A stretch of DNA of 64,000 bases from Dyella acidisoli (GTDB lineage: Bacteria > Pseudomonadota > Gammaproteobacteria > Xanthomonadales > Rhodanobacteraceae). Each line of letters opens with the position of its first letter. Position 1 is the stretch's first letter. The position numbers and the translations under genes are program-made. The stretch spans positions 1 through 64,000 of the forward strand of contig NZ_BSOB01000001.1 of NCBI RefSeq assembly GCF_030160295.1, in the 5' to 3' direction. Shown here piece by piece: positions 43,241 through 52,851 of the stretch. A model generated the notes under the pieces. The model was given only the letters and a program-made list of their open reading frames with translations. It searched no databases and had not been told where the DNA came from.

Positions 43241-43380
43241 ATCCCTCTCCCTCCGGGAGGGGGTGCCGAGAGGCGGGTGAGGGTTCGGGCTAAGCGTGAT
43301 AGCAATCTCTCGCGCAAGTCGTTGTGATCGCGCGCTGATCGTACCCTCACCCCAACCCCTCTCCCGGAGGGAGAGGGGCA
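43241..43380. repeat. BIME-like paired palindromes of the CCCTCTCCCTCC type
   Basis: Facing arms ATCCCTCTCCCTCCGGGAGGGGG and CCCCTCTCCCGGAGGGAGAGGGG enclose about 85 bp. The sequence differs from the GGCGAAGGCC family elsewhere but has the same two-palindrome layout. It fills most of the gap between the GAF-GGDEF and hydrolase genes. No gene is seen in 43141-43484. Confidence 0.75.
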
Positions 43381-43484
43381 CGAGCTCGTCCGAATTGCCA
43401 GTACAGCCGTACGAATCCGCCGGACAGGACGCATGGGCGGCCGCGCTCCGCCATCCTGCGGCCTTTCCTCCATGAGTCCAAGCC

Positions 43485-44882
43485 ATGAAGTTCGCCCGAT
43501 ACGTTCTTCTGAATCTGCTTGTGCTGGCACTCGCCGGCGGCGCCGTACTGTGGTTCAAGCGGGAGGCGCTGCATATCGCCGCTGCCTCGGTCAGCCAGTC
43601 GCTGTGTGCGGCGACCTTTGTGTCCCGCATCGATCCCGATCGGGTTTACGCGGAAGAGCAACAGCCGCTGATGGACAGTATCAGTTGGGCAGTGCGTTAC
43701 GTCGTGGACCGCCCGCATCGCGAGGTACGCAGCACCGTGATGGGCCTGTTTCATGCCCGTTCGGAGTACCGGGATGGCCTGGGCTGCATGCTCGCGTACG
43801 GTGATGATCCAGTTCCACAAACAACTACGTTCAACGAGCAGGTGATACCCGATGCCTTCGGCTCCCAGGTCGTCACGCCAACCGATCCAGCACTGCAAGC
43901 GGCGCTCGACCAGGCCTTTGCCGAGCCTGATCCAACGCATCCACGCTTGACCAAGGCCGTCGTGGTGCTGCACGACGGTCAGTTGATCGCCGAGCGCTAC
44001 GCTCATGGTTACGGTCCGGAGACGCCGATCTGGGCGCATTCGATCACCAAGTCGGTCACGCAGGCACTGATCGGCATCCTTGTGCGCCAGGGACCGTTGC
44101 GCCTGAATCAAGCCGCGCCGATCGCCGACTGGGCATCGCCCGTAGATCCGCATCACGCCATCACGATCGATCAATTGCTGCGCATGGACAGCGGATTGCC
44201 TTTTGATGAAACCAATGGTCCGGTCAGCCCGAGCACCCACATGTGGTTTCGCGAGACCGATACGGCAGTCTATGCCGCGCGCATGCCGCTTGCTCATGCG
44301 CCCGGTAGTGCGTGGGGTTACAGCAATCTCAGTTACGCGCTGCTGTCCAAGCTGGTCGGTGATGCGTCGGGTGGCACCGCTTCCGGCGCCGAAGCGTTTG
44401 TGCGTCGTGAATTATTCGCGCCGCTAGGCATGAATCATTCGGTGATCGAGACAGACGCCAGCGGCACCTTGCTCGGTTCCGGATTCATGTATGGCTCCGC
44501 GCGCGACTTTGCCCGCTTCGGCCAGCTTTATCTGGATGACGGTGTCGTGGCCGGCAGGCGCATTCTTCCCGAGGGATGGGCAGCCTATGCCCACTCGCAG
44601 ACGCTCGACACAGGTTACGGCGCCGGCTTCTGGACCAATCTGGTGAACAAGGGCAGCGTGCCGGTGTGGGATGCGCCGTGGGGTATGCCGCAGTTGCCGA
44701 AAGACATGTTCTACGCACGCGGCGCCTTCGGCCAATACATCATCATCGTGCCCTCCGAGCACTTGGTGGTGGTGCGGATGGGCCTGAGCGTGCAAGGTGG
44801 AGGCACCGGCATCGGCAACGCAACGGCTGCAATCATCGCCGCCTTGCATCACACCTCGCCAGCCACGCTTGCGGTCAGGTGA
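43485..44882 (+). CDS. serine beta-lactamase-like hydrolase (class C/AmpC fold)
   Basis: 465 aa. An N-terminal hydrophobic anchor (VLLNLLVLALAGGAVLW) holds it in or beyond the inner membrane. The catalytic SxxK is S186-I-T-K189 (AHSITKSV), and the second motif YSN is in WGYSNLSYALL. The typical C-terminal KTG-like element is not obvious. Such proteins are often esterases or peptidases rather than beta-lactamases. The last 8 bp overlap the convergent AraC gene. Confidence 0.8.
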   Translation: MKFARYVLLNLLVLALAGGAVLWFKREALHIAAASVSQSLCAATFVSRIDPDRVYAEEQQPLMDSISWAVRYVVDRPHREVRSTVMGLFHARSEYRDGLGCMLAYGDDPVPQTTTFNEQVIPDAFGSQVVTPTDPALQAALDQAFAEPDPTHPRLTKAVVVLHDGQLIAERYAHGYGPETPIWAHSITKSVTQALIGILVRQGPLRLNQAAPIADWASPVDPHHAITIDQLLRMDSGLPFDETNGPVSPSTHMWFRETDTAVYAARMPLAHAPGSAWGYSNLSYALLSKLVGDASGGTASGAEAFVRRELFAPLGMNHSVIETDASGTLLGSGFMYGSARDFARFGQLYLDDGVVAGRRILPEGWAAYAHSQTLDTGYGAGFWTNLVNKGSVPVWDAPWGMPQLPKDMFYARGAFGQYIIIVPSEHLVVVRMGLSVQGGGTGIGNATAAIIAALHHTSPATLAVR

Positions 44883-45990
44883 CCTCTGCGGCGGCGGTTT
44901 GGTGACGACGGTAGTTGCTGGGCGTATCGCCTACCTGACGTTTGAACGCAGCGTTGAATGTGGATTTGGAGGTAAAGCCGCAGGCGTAGGCGAGGTCGAG
45001 GATCGTTCGCAATTCGGCCGGGTCCGCCAGCCGTTCGCGCACCGCCTCCACACGGAGGCGGTTGATGTAATCACAGAAGCTGCCGCCCAGGCGCCGGTTT
45101 ATCACCGCTGAGACAAGATATTCCGGATAGCCGCTGCGCTTGGCCAACTGCCCGATGGTCAGCGCCGGCTCAAGGTAGAGCGGCGTATCACCGCGCATCA
45201 GTTGTGTCAGGCGCCCTTCGACTTCCTCATAGCGTGCCGCGTCTATCGCTGTGGTCGAATCGGGTTCGTTTTCTGAAGGGGGTGCCAGCGGTTTTGCTGG
45301 CACCGGCGGCTGCCTCAGGCTGAACCAGCCCACCATGCACACCCACGCAGCCACCAGGCCGAACAACAAGCCGTAGTTCAAGATCGGCAGGTACACCACC
45401 GCCTGCACGATAGCTACACCCCAGATCGCGACCTGGAAGCCCGCCATGGCATCGATCCAGCGCAAGGACAATCGATCAGCATCGGACCGCTGTTCGCGCA
45501 ACCGCCGGCGGTACCTGCGTACCAGGAACAGCGCGGCAAGAACGTAGGACAAGCTGTAGAGAAACAGCGGGCCGTCAAACCAGGCGCCGATGGTGCGCTC
45601 GCCTGCGATCCAGCGCTCGGATAGCGCTTGTACCTGCGCGTGGGTGCCGACGAAGACATAGCCATTGAGTACCAGCATGACGCCGAAACCCGCCAGGTGC
45701 TTAACATCGCGTAGCCGAAAACCACGCTCCTCAACGAGTGCGCGCACATACAAATAAAACAGGCTGCCATAGAGGAACGGAAACAGCGCAACAAAGCGGT
45801 ATGCGCGGAACCATTCCGGCGACAACAGATGCCAATACAGCGCCTTCACCGCCAGATCCACGCCAGTCAGCGCCACCCACACCGCCAGCAGGTGGTTGGC
45901 GGCGCGGTTTGCGGGTTGCCGCCACAGGGCCAAGGCGAGCAGGGCGGCCTGCACGGCGCCGGCGATGTAGATAAAGGTCCAGAACGTCAT
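44875..45990 (-). CDS. membrane-bound AraC-family regulator
   Basis: 371 aa. The N-terminal half has about seven hydrophobic helices (WTFIYIAGAVQAALLALALW through LLFGLVAAWVCMVGWFSL). The C-terminal part (from about 255) is the AraC double helix-turn-helix: GQLAKRSGYPEYLVSAVINR and LDLAYACGFTSKSTFNAAFKRQVGDTPSNYR, the family signature. It probably senses a membrane or external signal. It faces the pyroglutamate operon across 192 bp and may control that operon or itself; neither is shown. Confidence 0.85.
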   Translation of the reverse strand: MTFWTFIYIAGAVQAALLALALWRQPANRAANHLLAVWVALTGVDLAVKALYWHLLSPEWFRAYRFVALFPFLYGSLFYLYVRALVEERGFRLRDVKHLAGFGVMLVLNGYVFVGTHAQVQALSERWIAGERTIGAWFDGPLFLYSLSYVLAALFLVRRYRRRLREQRSDADRLSLRWIDAMAGFQVAIWGVAIVQAVVYLPILNYGLLFGLVAAWVCMVGWFSLRQPPVPAKPLAPPSENEPDSTTAIDAARYEEVEGRLTQLMRGDTPLYLEPALTIGQLAKRSGYPEYLVSAVINRRLGGSFCDYINRLRVEAVRERLADPAELRTILDLAYACGFTSKSTFNAAFKRQVGDTPSNYRRHQTAAAEVT

Positions 45991-46182
45991 GGAGAACCGG
46001 AGGGCAAGCGCATCACCAATGAGAAGGGCGGCATTTTATGTTAGCCCAGCGGACGCGCTCGCCACGATGAGCGCTTTTCACTTGACCGTATCCTGATGCT
46101 GGATGCCTTGATGTTGGCGATAGCTTGTTAGCCGCGTAGGCTGAGGTGCCGATCCCGGCAACACGCATATTCGAAAAGACGC

Positions 46183-46884
46183 ATGACGCAAGCTTGGTCA
46201 ACCATGCAGCTCGAGCCGCTCGCGGAAGACGCGTGGCTTTTGCGCTTCGGCGACACTATCGACGTCGAAGTGAACGCTCGTGTGCATGAAGCGGCTGCAC
46301 GGCTGCAGTCGAGTCTCGCTGGTGTGGAATGCGTGCCCGCCTATGCAAGCCTGCTGTTGCGCTTCAATCCGATGGACTGGCTGGATGATGAGGGTCGCGT
46401 TTCCTTCTTGCGTCTGCGCGATGCCATCAACGCTGCTTTGCAGCAAACAAGTGCGTCGAAAACGGCGTCACGTGAATTGATCATTCCTGTTTGCTATGGC
46501 GGAGAGGCAGGCGAAGATCTGCACGATGTTGCCGCGCACACGAGGCTATCGCTGGAAGAAGTCATCGCGCGCCATACACGCCCGACTTATCGCGTTGCCA
46601 TGCTTGGTTTCGCCCCCGGATTTCCTTACTTGCTTGGCCTCGATCCCGCATTGGCCATGCCGAGGCGGAGCCATCCGCGTATGAGCGTGCCGTCCGGCAG
46701 CGTGGCCATCGGTGGACAGCAGACTGGCATCTATCCGCAGGCATTGCCTGGCGGTTGGCAATTGATCGGTCGCACGCCGTTGCAGTTGTTTGATCCGACG
46801 GCTGATGCGCCGTCCCTTTTGCAGCCGGGTGATCGTGTTCGCTTCCAGGTGATTGATGAGCATGAATATCGACGCCTCACCTAG
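46183..46884 (+). CDS. pxpB: 5-oxoprolinase subunit PxpB
   Basis: 233 aa. KipI/allophanate-hydrolase subunit-1 fold with the signature LGFAPGFPYLLGLDPALAMPR, followed by VPSGSVAIGGQQTGIYPQALPGGWQLIGRTPLQLFDP, an almost complete family consensus. It forms the ATP-dependent 5-oxoproline-opening enzyme with PxpA and PxpC. The next gene is separated by a palindromic repeat of about 115 bp, unusual inside an operon. Start ATG at 46183; a second ATG at 46204 is possible. Confidence 0.92.
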   Translation: MTQAWSTMQLEPLAEDAWLLRFGDTIDVEVNARVHEAAARLQSSLAGVECVPAYASLLLRFNPMDWLDDEGRVSFLRLRDAINAALQQTSASKTASRELIIPVCYGGEAGEDLHDVAAHTRLSLEEVIARHTRPTYRVAMLGFAPGFPYLLGLDPALAMPRRSHPRMSVPSGSVAIGGQQTGIYPQALPGGWQLIGRTPLQLFDPTADAPSLLQPGDRVRFQVIDEHEYRRLT

Positions 46885-47000
46885 AACAGCTCCTCCCCCT
46901 GCTTGCAGGGGGAGGTTGGAAGGGAGTGAACACTTGCGGGGAAGTTTCATGCAAGTACTCACCCCACCCCAACCCTCCCCTGCAAGCAGGAGAGGGCGCC
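46885..47000. repeat. paired palindromes inserted between pxpB and pxpC
   Basis: CTCCTCCCCCTGCTTGCAGGGGGAGG and CCCTCCCCTGCAAGCAGGAGAGGG face each other, the same REP family as the single copy at 28815-28838. It sits inside an otherwise compact operon. Confidence 0.75.
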
Positions 47001-47046
47001 ACTCCGCGCATCTTGCGTGCCTATGCACGAGGATGGGCTCCGGGAT

Positions 47047-48030
47047 ATGAGCATCGAAGTCATCAAGCCCGGATTGCTCAGCACCCTGCAAGACGCGGGG
47101 CGCCGCGGCTATGCCGCGCTAGGCGTAGGGCGCGCGGGTGCGATGGATGAGTCGTCATGGCGTTTGGCCAACGCATTGGTGGGCAACCGCAATGGAGAAG
47201 CTGCGCTGGAGATCACGCTTGCCGGTCCTACGCTGCGTTTTCGACAGGATGCAGTGATCGCAGTGACAGGTGGAATCATTGACGCGCGCGCAGACGATCA
47301 ACAGTTGCTGCCTTGGACGAGCTGTCTTCTACCTGCAGGCACACTGCTTCGTTTCGGCGGCATGCAACATGGCTGTCGCAGTTACCTTGCTGTGCGAGGT
47401 GGCTTCGACGCCGCACCCGTACTCGGCAGTCGCAGCACCGATCTGCACGCATGCATCGGTCCGATGGATGGAAGAAGCATCCAGGCTGGTGATGTCTTGA
47501 CTGTCGGCGAGCACGCCACCGCGCCGTGGTTTCATTCCCGCAAGCACGTACAAGCGCTGCGCTGGAGTCTTGATCCGCAGCCATGGCTCGACTATGCGCA
47601 GGCACCGCTGGCATTGATGCGCGGGGATCACTACGCAGCACTCGACGACGCGTCGCAACGCGCGCTGTTTGCGCAGCGCTTCTCTATCAGCAAGGACAGC
47701 AATCGTACGGGCAGCCGCATGGATGGCACTCCGCTGCAGCTGCGTGAACCATTGGAGCTGATATCCGAGGCCACGCTGCCCGGCACACTGCAACTGCCGC
47801 CTTCGGGCCAGCCGATCCTGTTGCAGGTCGAGGCGCCGGTTACGGGCGGCTATCCGCGTGTCGGTCAGCTTGCCGCGGTGGATCTTCCACGTATGGCCCA
47901 GCGCCGGCCGGGCGATGCCGTATATTTCCGGGAAACGTCCATGGATGAGGCGTTTCAGCGCCTTCGCGAATGCGAGGAATCACTGCGGTGCCTGCTTCAA
48001 CATATCGAACAACGGCTGGAATCCTCATGA
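47047..48030 (+). CDS. pxpC: 5-oxoprolinase subunit PxpC
   Basis: 327 aa. The family opening VIKPGLLSTLQDAGRRGYAALGVGRAGAMDE is present, then ANALVGNRNGEAALEITLAGPTL and the C-terminal KipA/subunit-2 region (GQPILLQVEAPVTGGYPRVG). The start at 47047 is given by this family N-terminus; upstream ATGs read through the palindromic repeat. It pairs with PxpB. The stop overlaps pxpA as ATGA. Confidence 0.92.
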   Translation: MSIEVIKPGLLSTLQDAGRRGYAALGVGRAGAMDESSWRLANALVGNRNGEAALEITLAGPTLRFRQDAVIAVTGGIIDARADDQQLLPWTSCLLPAGTLLRFGGMQHGCRSYLAVRGGFDAAPVLGSRSTDLHACIGPMDGRSIQAGDVLTVGEHATAPWFHSRKHVQALRWSLDPQPWLDYAQAPLALMRGDHYAALDDASQRALFAQRFSISKDSNRTGSRMDGTPLQLREPLELISEATLPGTLQLPPSGQPILLQVEAPVTGGYPRVGQLAAVDLPRMAQRRPGDAVYFRETSMDEAFQRLRECEESLRCLLQHIEQRLESS

Positions 48031-48818
48031 AAAACCCCTTCGCCAAGACGATCGACATCAACAGCGACCTCGGTGAATCCTTCGGCGCGTGGCGCATGGG
48101 CAACGATGCCGCGCTGCTTGCCATCGTCAGCTCGGCCAATATCGCCTGCGGCTTTCACGGTGGCGATCCGGACATCATGCGCGGCACCGTGGCCTTGGCG
48201 GTGGAGCATGATGTGGCTATTGGCGCGCACGTGTCGCTGCCCGACTTGCAAGGTTTTGGTCGCCGCGAAATGGCGGTGACGCCAAACGAAACCTATGCGC
48301 TTACGCTGTATCAGGTCGGCGCGCTGCATGGATTCGCGCAGGCGGCCGGCGCACGGCTGCATCATGTGAAACCGCACGGTGCGCTGTACAACATGGCAGC
48401 ACGTGACGCGAAGCTGGCGGCAGCGATTGCGCGTGCCGTGCATGACTTCGATCCTTCGTTGTATCTGTTTGGCCTTGCCAACTCGGCGCTGATCGACGCG
48501 GGAAGGGCAGCAGGCATACCGGTGGTTGCCGAGGCGTTTGCCGATCGCCGCTATCGTTCTGACGGTACGCTGCAATCGCGCCGTGAACCCGATGCTGTGA
48601 TTCAGGAAAGCGACGAGGCCATTGCGCAGGCGATGGCCATGGTGCGGGAAGGGCAGGTGCGTGCCGTCGACGGCAGCATCGTCGGACTGCAAGCCGATAC
48701 GTTGTGCGTGCATGGTGACGGCGCGCATGCCGTGGACTTCGCACGCCAACTGCGCGCTGCACTGCAGGCTGCCGACATCGGTATTGCATCTCCGCATCAA
48801 ACGGAGAAGCGCACATGA
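48027..48818 (+). CDS. pxpA: 5-oxoprolinase subunit PxpA (LamB/YcsF family)
   Basis: 263 aa. TIDINSDLGESFGAW at the N-terminus and SANIACGFHGGDPDIM are the LamB/YcsF signature. VKPHGALYNMA and FADRRYRSDGTLQSRREPDAVI follow. PxpA with PxpBC converts 5-oxoproline and ATP to glutamate. Coupled to pxpC and, by 4 bp, to the DUF969 gene. Confidence 0.93.
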   Translation: MKNPFAKTIDINSDLGESFGAWRMGNDAALLAIVSSANIACGFHGGDPDIMRGTVALAVEHDVAIGAHVSLPDLQGFGRREMAVTPNETYALTLYQVGALHGFAQAAGARLHHVKPHGALYNMAARDAKLAAAIARAVHDFDPSLYLFGLANSALIDAGRAAGIPVVAEAFADRRYRSDGTLQSRREPDAVIQESDEAIAQAMAMVREGQVRAVDGSIVGLQADTLCVHGDGAHAVDFARQLRAALQAADIGIASPHQTEKRT

Positions 48819-49498
48819 ATTACTGGCCGCTGTTGGGCGTCGCGGTCATCGTCATCGGCTTTGCACTGCGTTTCAACGCGGTCCCCGTGGTGGTTTGCGC
48901 GGCGCTCGTCAGCGGTCTGCTCGCAGGGCTGCATCTGCCTGATCTGCTGGCATTGCTGGGCAGGAGTTTCGTTTCCTCGCGCATGCTCTTGCTGTTCGTG
49001 CTCACCTTGCCAGCCATCGGCCTGCTTGAACATGCTGGATTGCGCGAGCACGCGCAGCAATGGATGGGGCGATTGCGCGGACTGACGTTCGCGCGCCTGT
49101 TGATCGGCTATCTGCTGGTGCGCGAAGGGTTGGCGATGCTGGGTCTCACCGGTATCGCAGGCGCGGCGCAAACGGTTCGTCCGTTGCTGGCGCCAATGGG
49201 CGAGGCGGCCGCGGAGAAACTTCATCCAGGCTTGAGCGACGCCGATCGCGATGAGGTGCGTGCCGTTGCCGCAGCCACCGACAACATCGGCCGCTTCTTT
49301 GGTGAAGACGTGTTCATCGCCCTGGGCGCCGTGCTGCTTATCCAGAGTTTCTACGCGCAACACGGTATCGATCTCACGCCGCTATCCATCGCGCTATGGG
49401 CTCTTCCTACGGCTATCGTCGCCTTTGTGATCCAGTCGGTGCGTGTCTATTTGTTCCAGCGCCGTCTCGCACGCCGTGCTCAAGAAGCCGGAGCCTGA
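48815..49498 (+). CDS. DUF969 membrane protein of the pyroglutamate operon
   Basis: 227 aa with about six hydrophobic segments. Family pattern: LLGVAVIVIGFALRFNAVPVVVCAALVSGLLAG, then LIGYLLVREGLAMLGLTGI, then AAATDNIGRFFGEDVFIALGAVLLI. It nearly always pairs with DUF979. By position it is likely one half of a transporter for 5-oxoproline or a related compound, which is an inference from synteny. Overlaps pxpA by 4 bp. Confidence 0.85.
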   Translation: MNYWPLLGVAVIVIGFALRFNAVPVVVCAALVSGLLAGLHLPDLLALLGRSFVSSRMLLLFVLTLPAIGLLEHAGLREHAQQWMGRLRGLTFARLLIGYLLVREGLAMLGLTGIAGAAQTVRPLLAPMGEAAAEKLHPGLSDADRDEVRAVAAATDNIGRFFGEDVFIALGAVLLIQSFYAQHGIDLTPLSIALWALPTAIVAFVIQSVRVYLFQRRLARRAQEAGA

Positions 49499-49500
49499 GC

Positions 49501-50469
49501 ATGCTGCGCATCGAATATGTGTATTGGCTGATCGCGGCCTTCCTGCTGTTTACCGCGTGGCGCAATCTGCGTGAGCGGCAGCTCGCGCGTGCTGCCTTCT
49601 GGTTGCTGCTGGGCGCGCTGTTTGCTGGCGGCGATGTCGTTCTGGCGCAACAGAAAGCCGGCCATGCATGGCCCGCACAGCTTGCCGGATGCATGGTTAT
49701 TGCACTTGCACTGCTGGCGCCCTTGCTGCGTCGCCGATCGCATCCGGAAACCGCGAGTGCTTCTGCACGCCTCGCATCGGCCTTGCGTCTTGGCCATAAA
49801 TTATTTGTGCCGGCATTGCTGATTCCATCAGTAACGCTGCTGGTGGCGTTATTTGGAGACCATCTCTCCGTCGGCGGGACAGCGTTGTTTGCGAAATCGC
49901 AGATGACGCTCACCGGACTTGCATTGGCCTGCGTGGTGGCTTTGTTCGCAGCCGCCCGCGTGGCGCATGTGCCTATGCATCAGGGTTTGGGGGAAGGCCG
50001 GCGGCTGCTCGACGCCATCGGATGGGCCGCGCTGCTGCCGTTATTGTTGGCAGCCCTTGGCCAGGTATTCACGCAAAGCGGGGTGGGTACTGCCATTGCC
50101 TCGCTGGCAGGCATGATGCTTCCCGAAGGCAATGCCTTCATGTGCCTGCTGGTGTTTGCACTCGGCATGGTGCTGTTCACTGTCATCATGGGCAATGCGT
50201 TTGCTGCGTTCCCGGTCATGATGGCCGGCATTGGGCTGCCGCTGCTGGTGCATCGTTACGGCGCCAGCCCGGCCATCCTTGGCTCCATGGGAATGTTGTG
50301 CGGTTACTGCGGCACGCTGCTGACGCCCATGGCTGCCGACTACAACCTGGTGCCCGCTGCACTGCTGGAGCTGCGCAATCCCTATGGCGTGATCCGCGCG
50401 CAGGCGTGGAGCGCCGCAGGTATTTTCATTGCCACGTTCGTCATCATGTGGCTGTTGGTCTTCCGCTGA
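49501..50469 (+). CDS. DUF979 membrane protein of the pyroglutamate operon
   Basis: 322 aa and about nine hydrophobic segments. The MLRIEYVYWLIAAFLLFTAWRN opening and the later GNAFAAFPVMMAGIGLPLLV and LCGYCGTLLTPMAADYNLVPAALLEL match the DUF979 family. It starts 2 bp after the DUF969 stop, giving a two-component membrane unit. Function not established in the family. Confidence 0.85.
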   Translation: MLRIEYVYWLIAAFLLFTAWRNLRERQLARAAFWLLLGALFAGGDVVLAQQKAGHAWPAQLAGCMVIALALLAPLLRRRSHPETASASARLASALRLGHKLFVPALLIPSVTLLVALFGDHLSVGGTALFAKSQMTLTGLALACVVALFAAARVAHVPMHQGLGEGRRLLDAIGWAALLPLLLAALGQVFTQSGVGTAIASLAGMMLPEGNAFMCLLVFALGMVLFTVIMGNAFAAFPVMMAGIGLPLLVHRYGASPAILGSMGMLCGYCGTLLTPMAADYNLVPAALLELRNPYGVIRAQAWSAAGIFIATFVIMWLLVFR

Positions 50470-50493
50470 CAGCATCATCTAGAGACCTTTTCG

Positions 50494-51147
50494 ATGAGCA
50501 AGTCCCCGCGCATCCTGCTGACTGGTTTCACGCCTTTCGGTGACGAAGACATCAATCCCTCGTGGGAAGCCGTGCACGCCCTCGACGGCAAGCACGTCGG
50601 CGGCCATCACGTGGTGTCGCGCTTGCTGCCCACGGCGTTTGCCGAATCGCAACGCGAACTGGCGTTGATGGTGGACGAGATCGAACCGGCAATCTTGCTC
50701 GGCGTGGGGCAGGCAGGTGGGCGTGGCCGCCTTTCTATCGAGCGCGTGGCGATCAACGTGCAGGATGCTCGCATGGCAGACAACGCCGGTGCGCAGCCCA
50801 TCGATGAAGCCGTCGTGGCTGATGGCCCCGCCGCCTACTTCAGCACATTACCGATCAAGGCCATGCTCAAGGCCCTGCTCGCCGAGGGCTTGCCTGCGGA
50901 GGTATCCAACACGGCGGGCACCTTCGTCTGCAATCACGTGGCTTATCTGATGTTGTATCTCGCCGCAAAGCATCGCGACCTTCGCGCAGGCTTCATCCAC
51001 ATTCCATATCTTCCTTCGCAGGCGGCTCACGTTCCGAATGCGCCGAGCATGAGCAAGGACGATGTGGTGCGTGGCCTGTCTATCGCGCTGGAAGTTGCGG
51101 CAACGCGGCGCGACGATGAGCGTTTTGGCGCGGGTACGCTCGACTAA
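50494..51147 (+). CDS. pcp: pyroglutamyl-peptidase I
   Basis: 217 aa, cysteine peptidase family C15. TGFTPFGDEDINPSWEA is the family N-terminus. The catalytic triad is visible as Glu83 (SIERVAINV), Cys146 (NTAGTFVCNHVAY) and His169 (GFIHIPYLP). It removes N-terminal pyroglutamate from peptides, producing 5-oxoproline for PxpABC. It ends the operon 24 bp after DUF979. Confidence 0.93.
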   Translation: MSKSPRILLTGFTPFGDEDINPSWEAVHALDGKHVGGHHVVSRLLPTAFAESQRELALMVDEIEPAILLGVGQAGGRGRLSIERVAINVQDARMADNAGAQPIDEAVVADGPAAYFSTLPIKAMLKALLAEGLPAEVSNTAGTFVCNHVAYLMLYLAAKHRDLRAGFIHIPYLPSQAAHVPNAPSMSKDDVVRGLSIALEVAATRRDDERFGAGTLD

Positions 51148-51189
51148 TATCCTGCCGTCCAAAAAAAGCGTGTAGGTTGGGGTGGATGG

Positions 51190-52566
51190 TTAGTAATAAA
51201 GTGAGAGCGAACTCATCCAGGTTAACGCCGCCGGCCGCTTCGGCGTCGCAATCGGGTTGATCGTATAGCTGAGCTGGTTCGTTACATAGATGCCGCGTGA
51301 CCAGCGATAAACATAAGAAACCGCATACGTGGAACTGTAATCCACGGCCGATATCCCGCTTGCCTGCTGCATGCGTTCAAAGGACTTGCTTAGCCGATTG
51401 AACGTATAGCTCAATGCCACCACATCGTAAGGCCGTCTAAACGGGCCCAATATGTAAGGCGTAATGCCGATATCGCTGCTGTAAACGTTGCGGTCCGGTG
51501 GTGCGTAATCGACTTTGGCGTTGACGTATAGACCGCGAAAGGACTGCGCTGCATCGGTCTGAATCAGTTGGTAGTCGCCGACCAGATAGTAGGCGTAGTT
51601 GCTGCCTGCATAGCCTCCGTTGCGAAAGTCGGGATATCGGCTTTCGTTATAAATGAAACCTTGCCGCAGCCATGCCATCCTCCGTCCCGGCGCGGAATCG
51701 ACCTGGTAACCCAGTTCGTTGATATACAGAGCCTTCGCGCCGGGGATATGCCATTTCAGTCCCCAGAAGTTATTGCTGTCCCAATCCGCTTGCACCCCTT
51801 GGGGATTGATGCTGCGAGTAACGCCGAAGCGCTCGTAAAAGCGCTTGTTGGGTGAAGCCAGGCGCAGATTGACCTCTGGCGCGCTCTTGTTATTGATCAG
51901 GCCGACCTCGAAGGGGATGGAGCTTGAAATGCCTGCTGTCGATGCGGTTGCACTGGTGCCCAACGAAAAACCATAGAACTGAGTCGACAGTTCGTCATAA
52001 CCGTATTCCAGCTGTATCCGCCCATCATTGAAAAGCTGGTTGACATAGATGCTGTTTATGGAGAGACCCGTGGGATTTTCTCCCTTATAAGAGAACGCCT
52101 GAAAGTCCGCGTTGAACACCAATTGGGACGTGCCAGAAAAGCCGATCCGGCTTAAGTCGTAGGTGACGGTAATATACGGATTGGTCCTGAAGCTTGGGTT
52201 TTGACCGATATACAGCTGAGGATGTTCGTCATGGTGGAGCAGGTCGTAGGAGAATCCCACCGAACCACCGCCTTCGATCATCCAACCGTGGTCGGCCAGC
52301 TTGTCGCGCAATCCACCCAAATGAGGCCACACCGTTTCGCAGGTGCCGATCGGTGAACTGTTTGTGCCTCGCTGCAGCAAATCGTCGTAACGATGGCAGC
52401 GCGCGACATCGACATCGCGGCTGGTCATTTCGGAATTGGCGTTGGAATCTGTGGAATCCGTTATGAGTTCGTAGTCAGCGCGTGCATCACTGCAAATCGC
52501 CAACAAAATTGCCAACAAACTGCCGCTTAACGCGGGCGCTGCATAGCGGAAAGCATGTGGATACAT
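51190..52566 (-). CDS. OprB-type carbohydrate-selective porin
   Basis: 458 aa with a signal peptide (LSGSLLAILLAICSDARA). The N-terminal WPHLGGLRDKLADHGW and YDLLHHDEHPQ are followed by strand-rich barrel sequence. Barrel motifs FGVTRSINPQGVQADWDSNNF and SYVYRWSRGIYVTNQLSY and the C-terminal SSLSLYY aromatic end match OprB-family porins, though the substrate is unknown. Convergent with pcp. No sugar-uptake partners are adjacent. Confidence 0.72.
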   Translation of the reverse strand: MYPHAFRYAAPALSGSLLAILLAICSDARADYELITDSTDSNANSEMTSRDVDVARCHRYDDLLQRGTNSSPIGTCETVWPHLGGLRDKLADHGWMIEGGGSVGFSYDLLHHDEHPQLYIGQNPSFRTNPYITVTYDLSRIGFSGTSQLVFNADFQAFSYKGENPTGLSINSIYVNQLFNDGRIQLEYGYDELSTQFYGFSLGTSATASTAGISSSIPFEVGLINNKSAPEVNLRLASPNKRFYERFGVTRSINPQGVQADWDSNNFWGLKWHIPGAKALYINELGYQVDSAPGRRMAWLRQGFIYNESRYPDFRNGGYAGSNYAYYLVGDYQLIQTDAAQSFRGLYVNAKVDYAPPDRNVYSSDIGITPYILGPFRRPYDVVALSYTFNRLSKSFERMQQASGISAVDYSSTYAVSYVYRWSRGIYVTNQLSYTINPIATPKRPAALTWMSSLSLYY

Positions 52567-52851
52567 GACGCGTCAGCTAATTGAAAGATTATTCATGCGG
52601 GGCCGACAAACCGCGGTTGTCACCGTGGTTGGGGAATTGATCGGCATTTGATCTAAACGCGACCCAGGGGTTTGAGTGCGCGCTTCGTTCGATCGCTGTG
52701 CAAGCTATAAGGGTTGAAGCAAGCTTGCAATTGTGCGAATGGCGGTGGCGTTGGTTGTCGGCGTGAGCTATTGTGCACGGTTGTGACTGCTGAGAGACGC
52801 CGTCAGCTTCAAGCAAACAAACGCTTGGATCTTTAGTCAGAACCGGCAGGC

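Noticed and set aside
43485..44882. Reading the serine hydrolase as an antibiotic-resistance beta-lactamase
   Set aside because: SxxK and YSN are present, but no clear KTG motif was found and the context holds no AmpR-type regulator; such sequences are more often esterases or peptidases.
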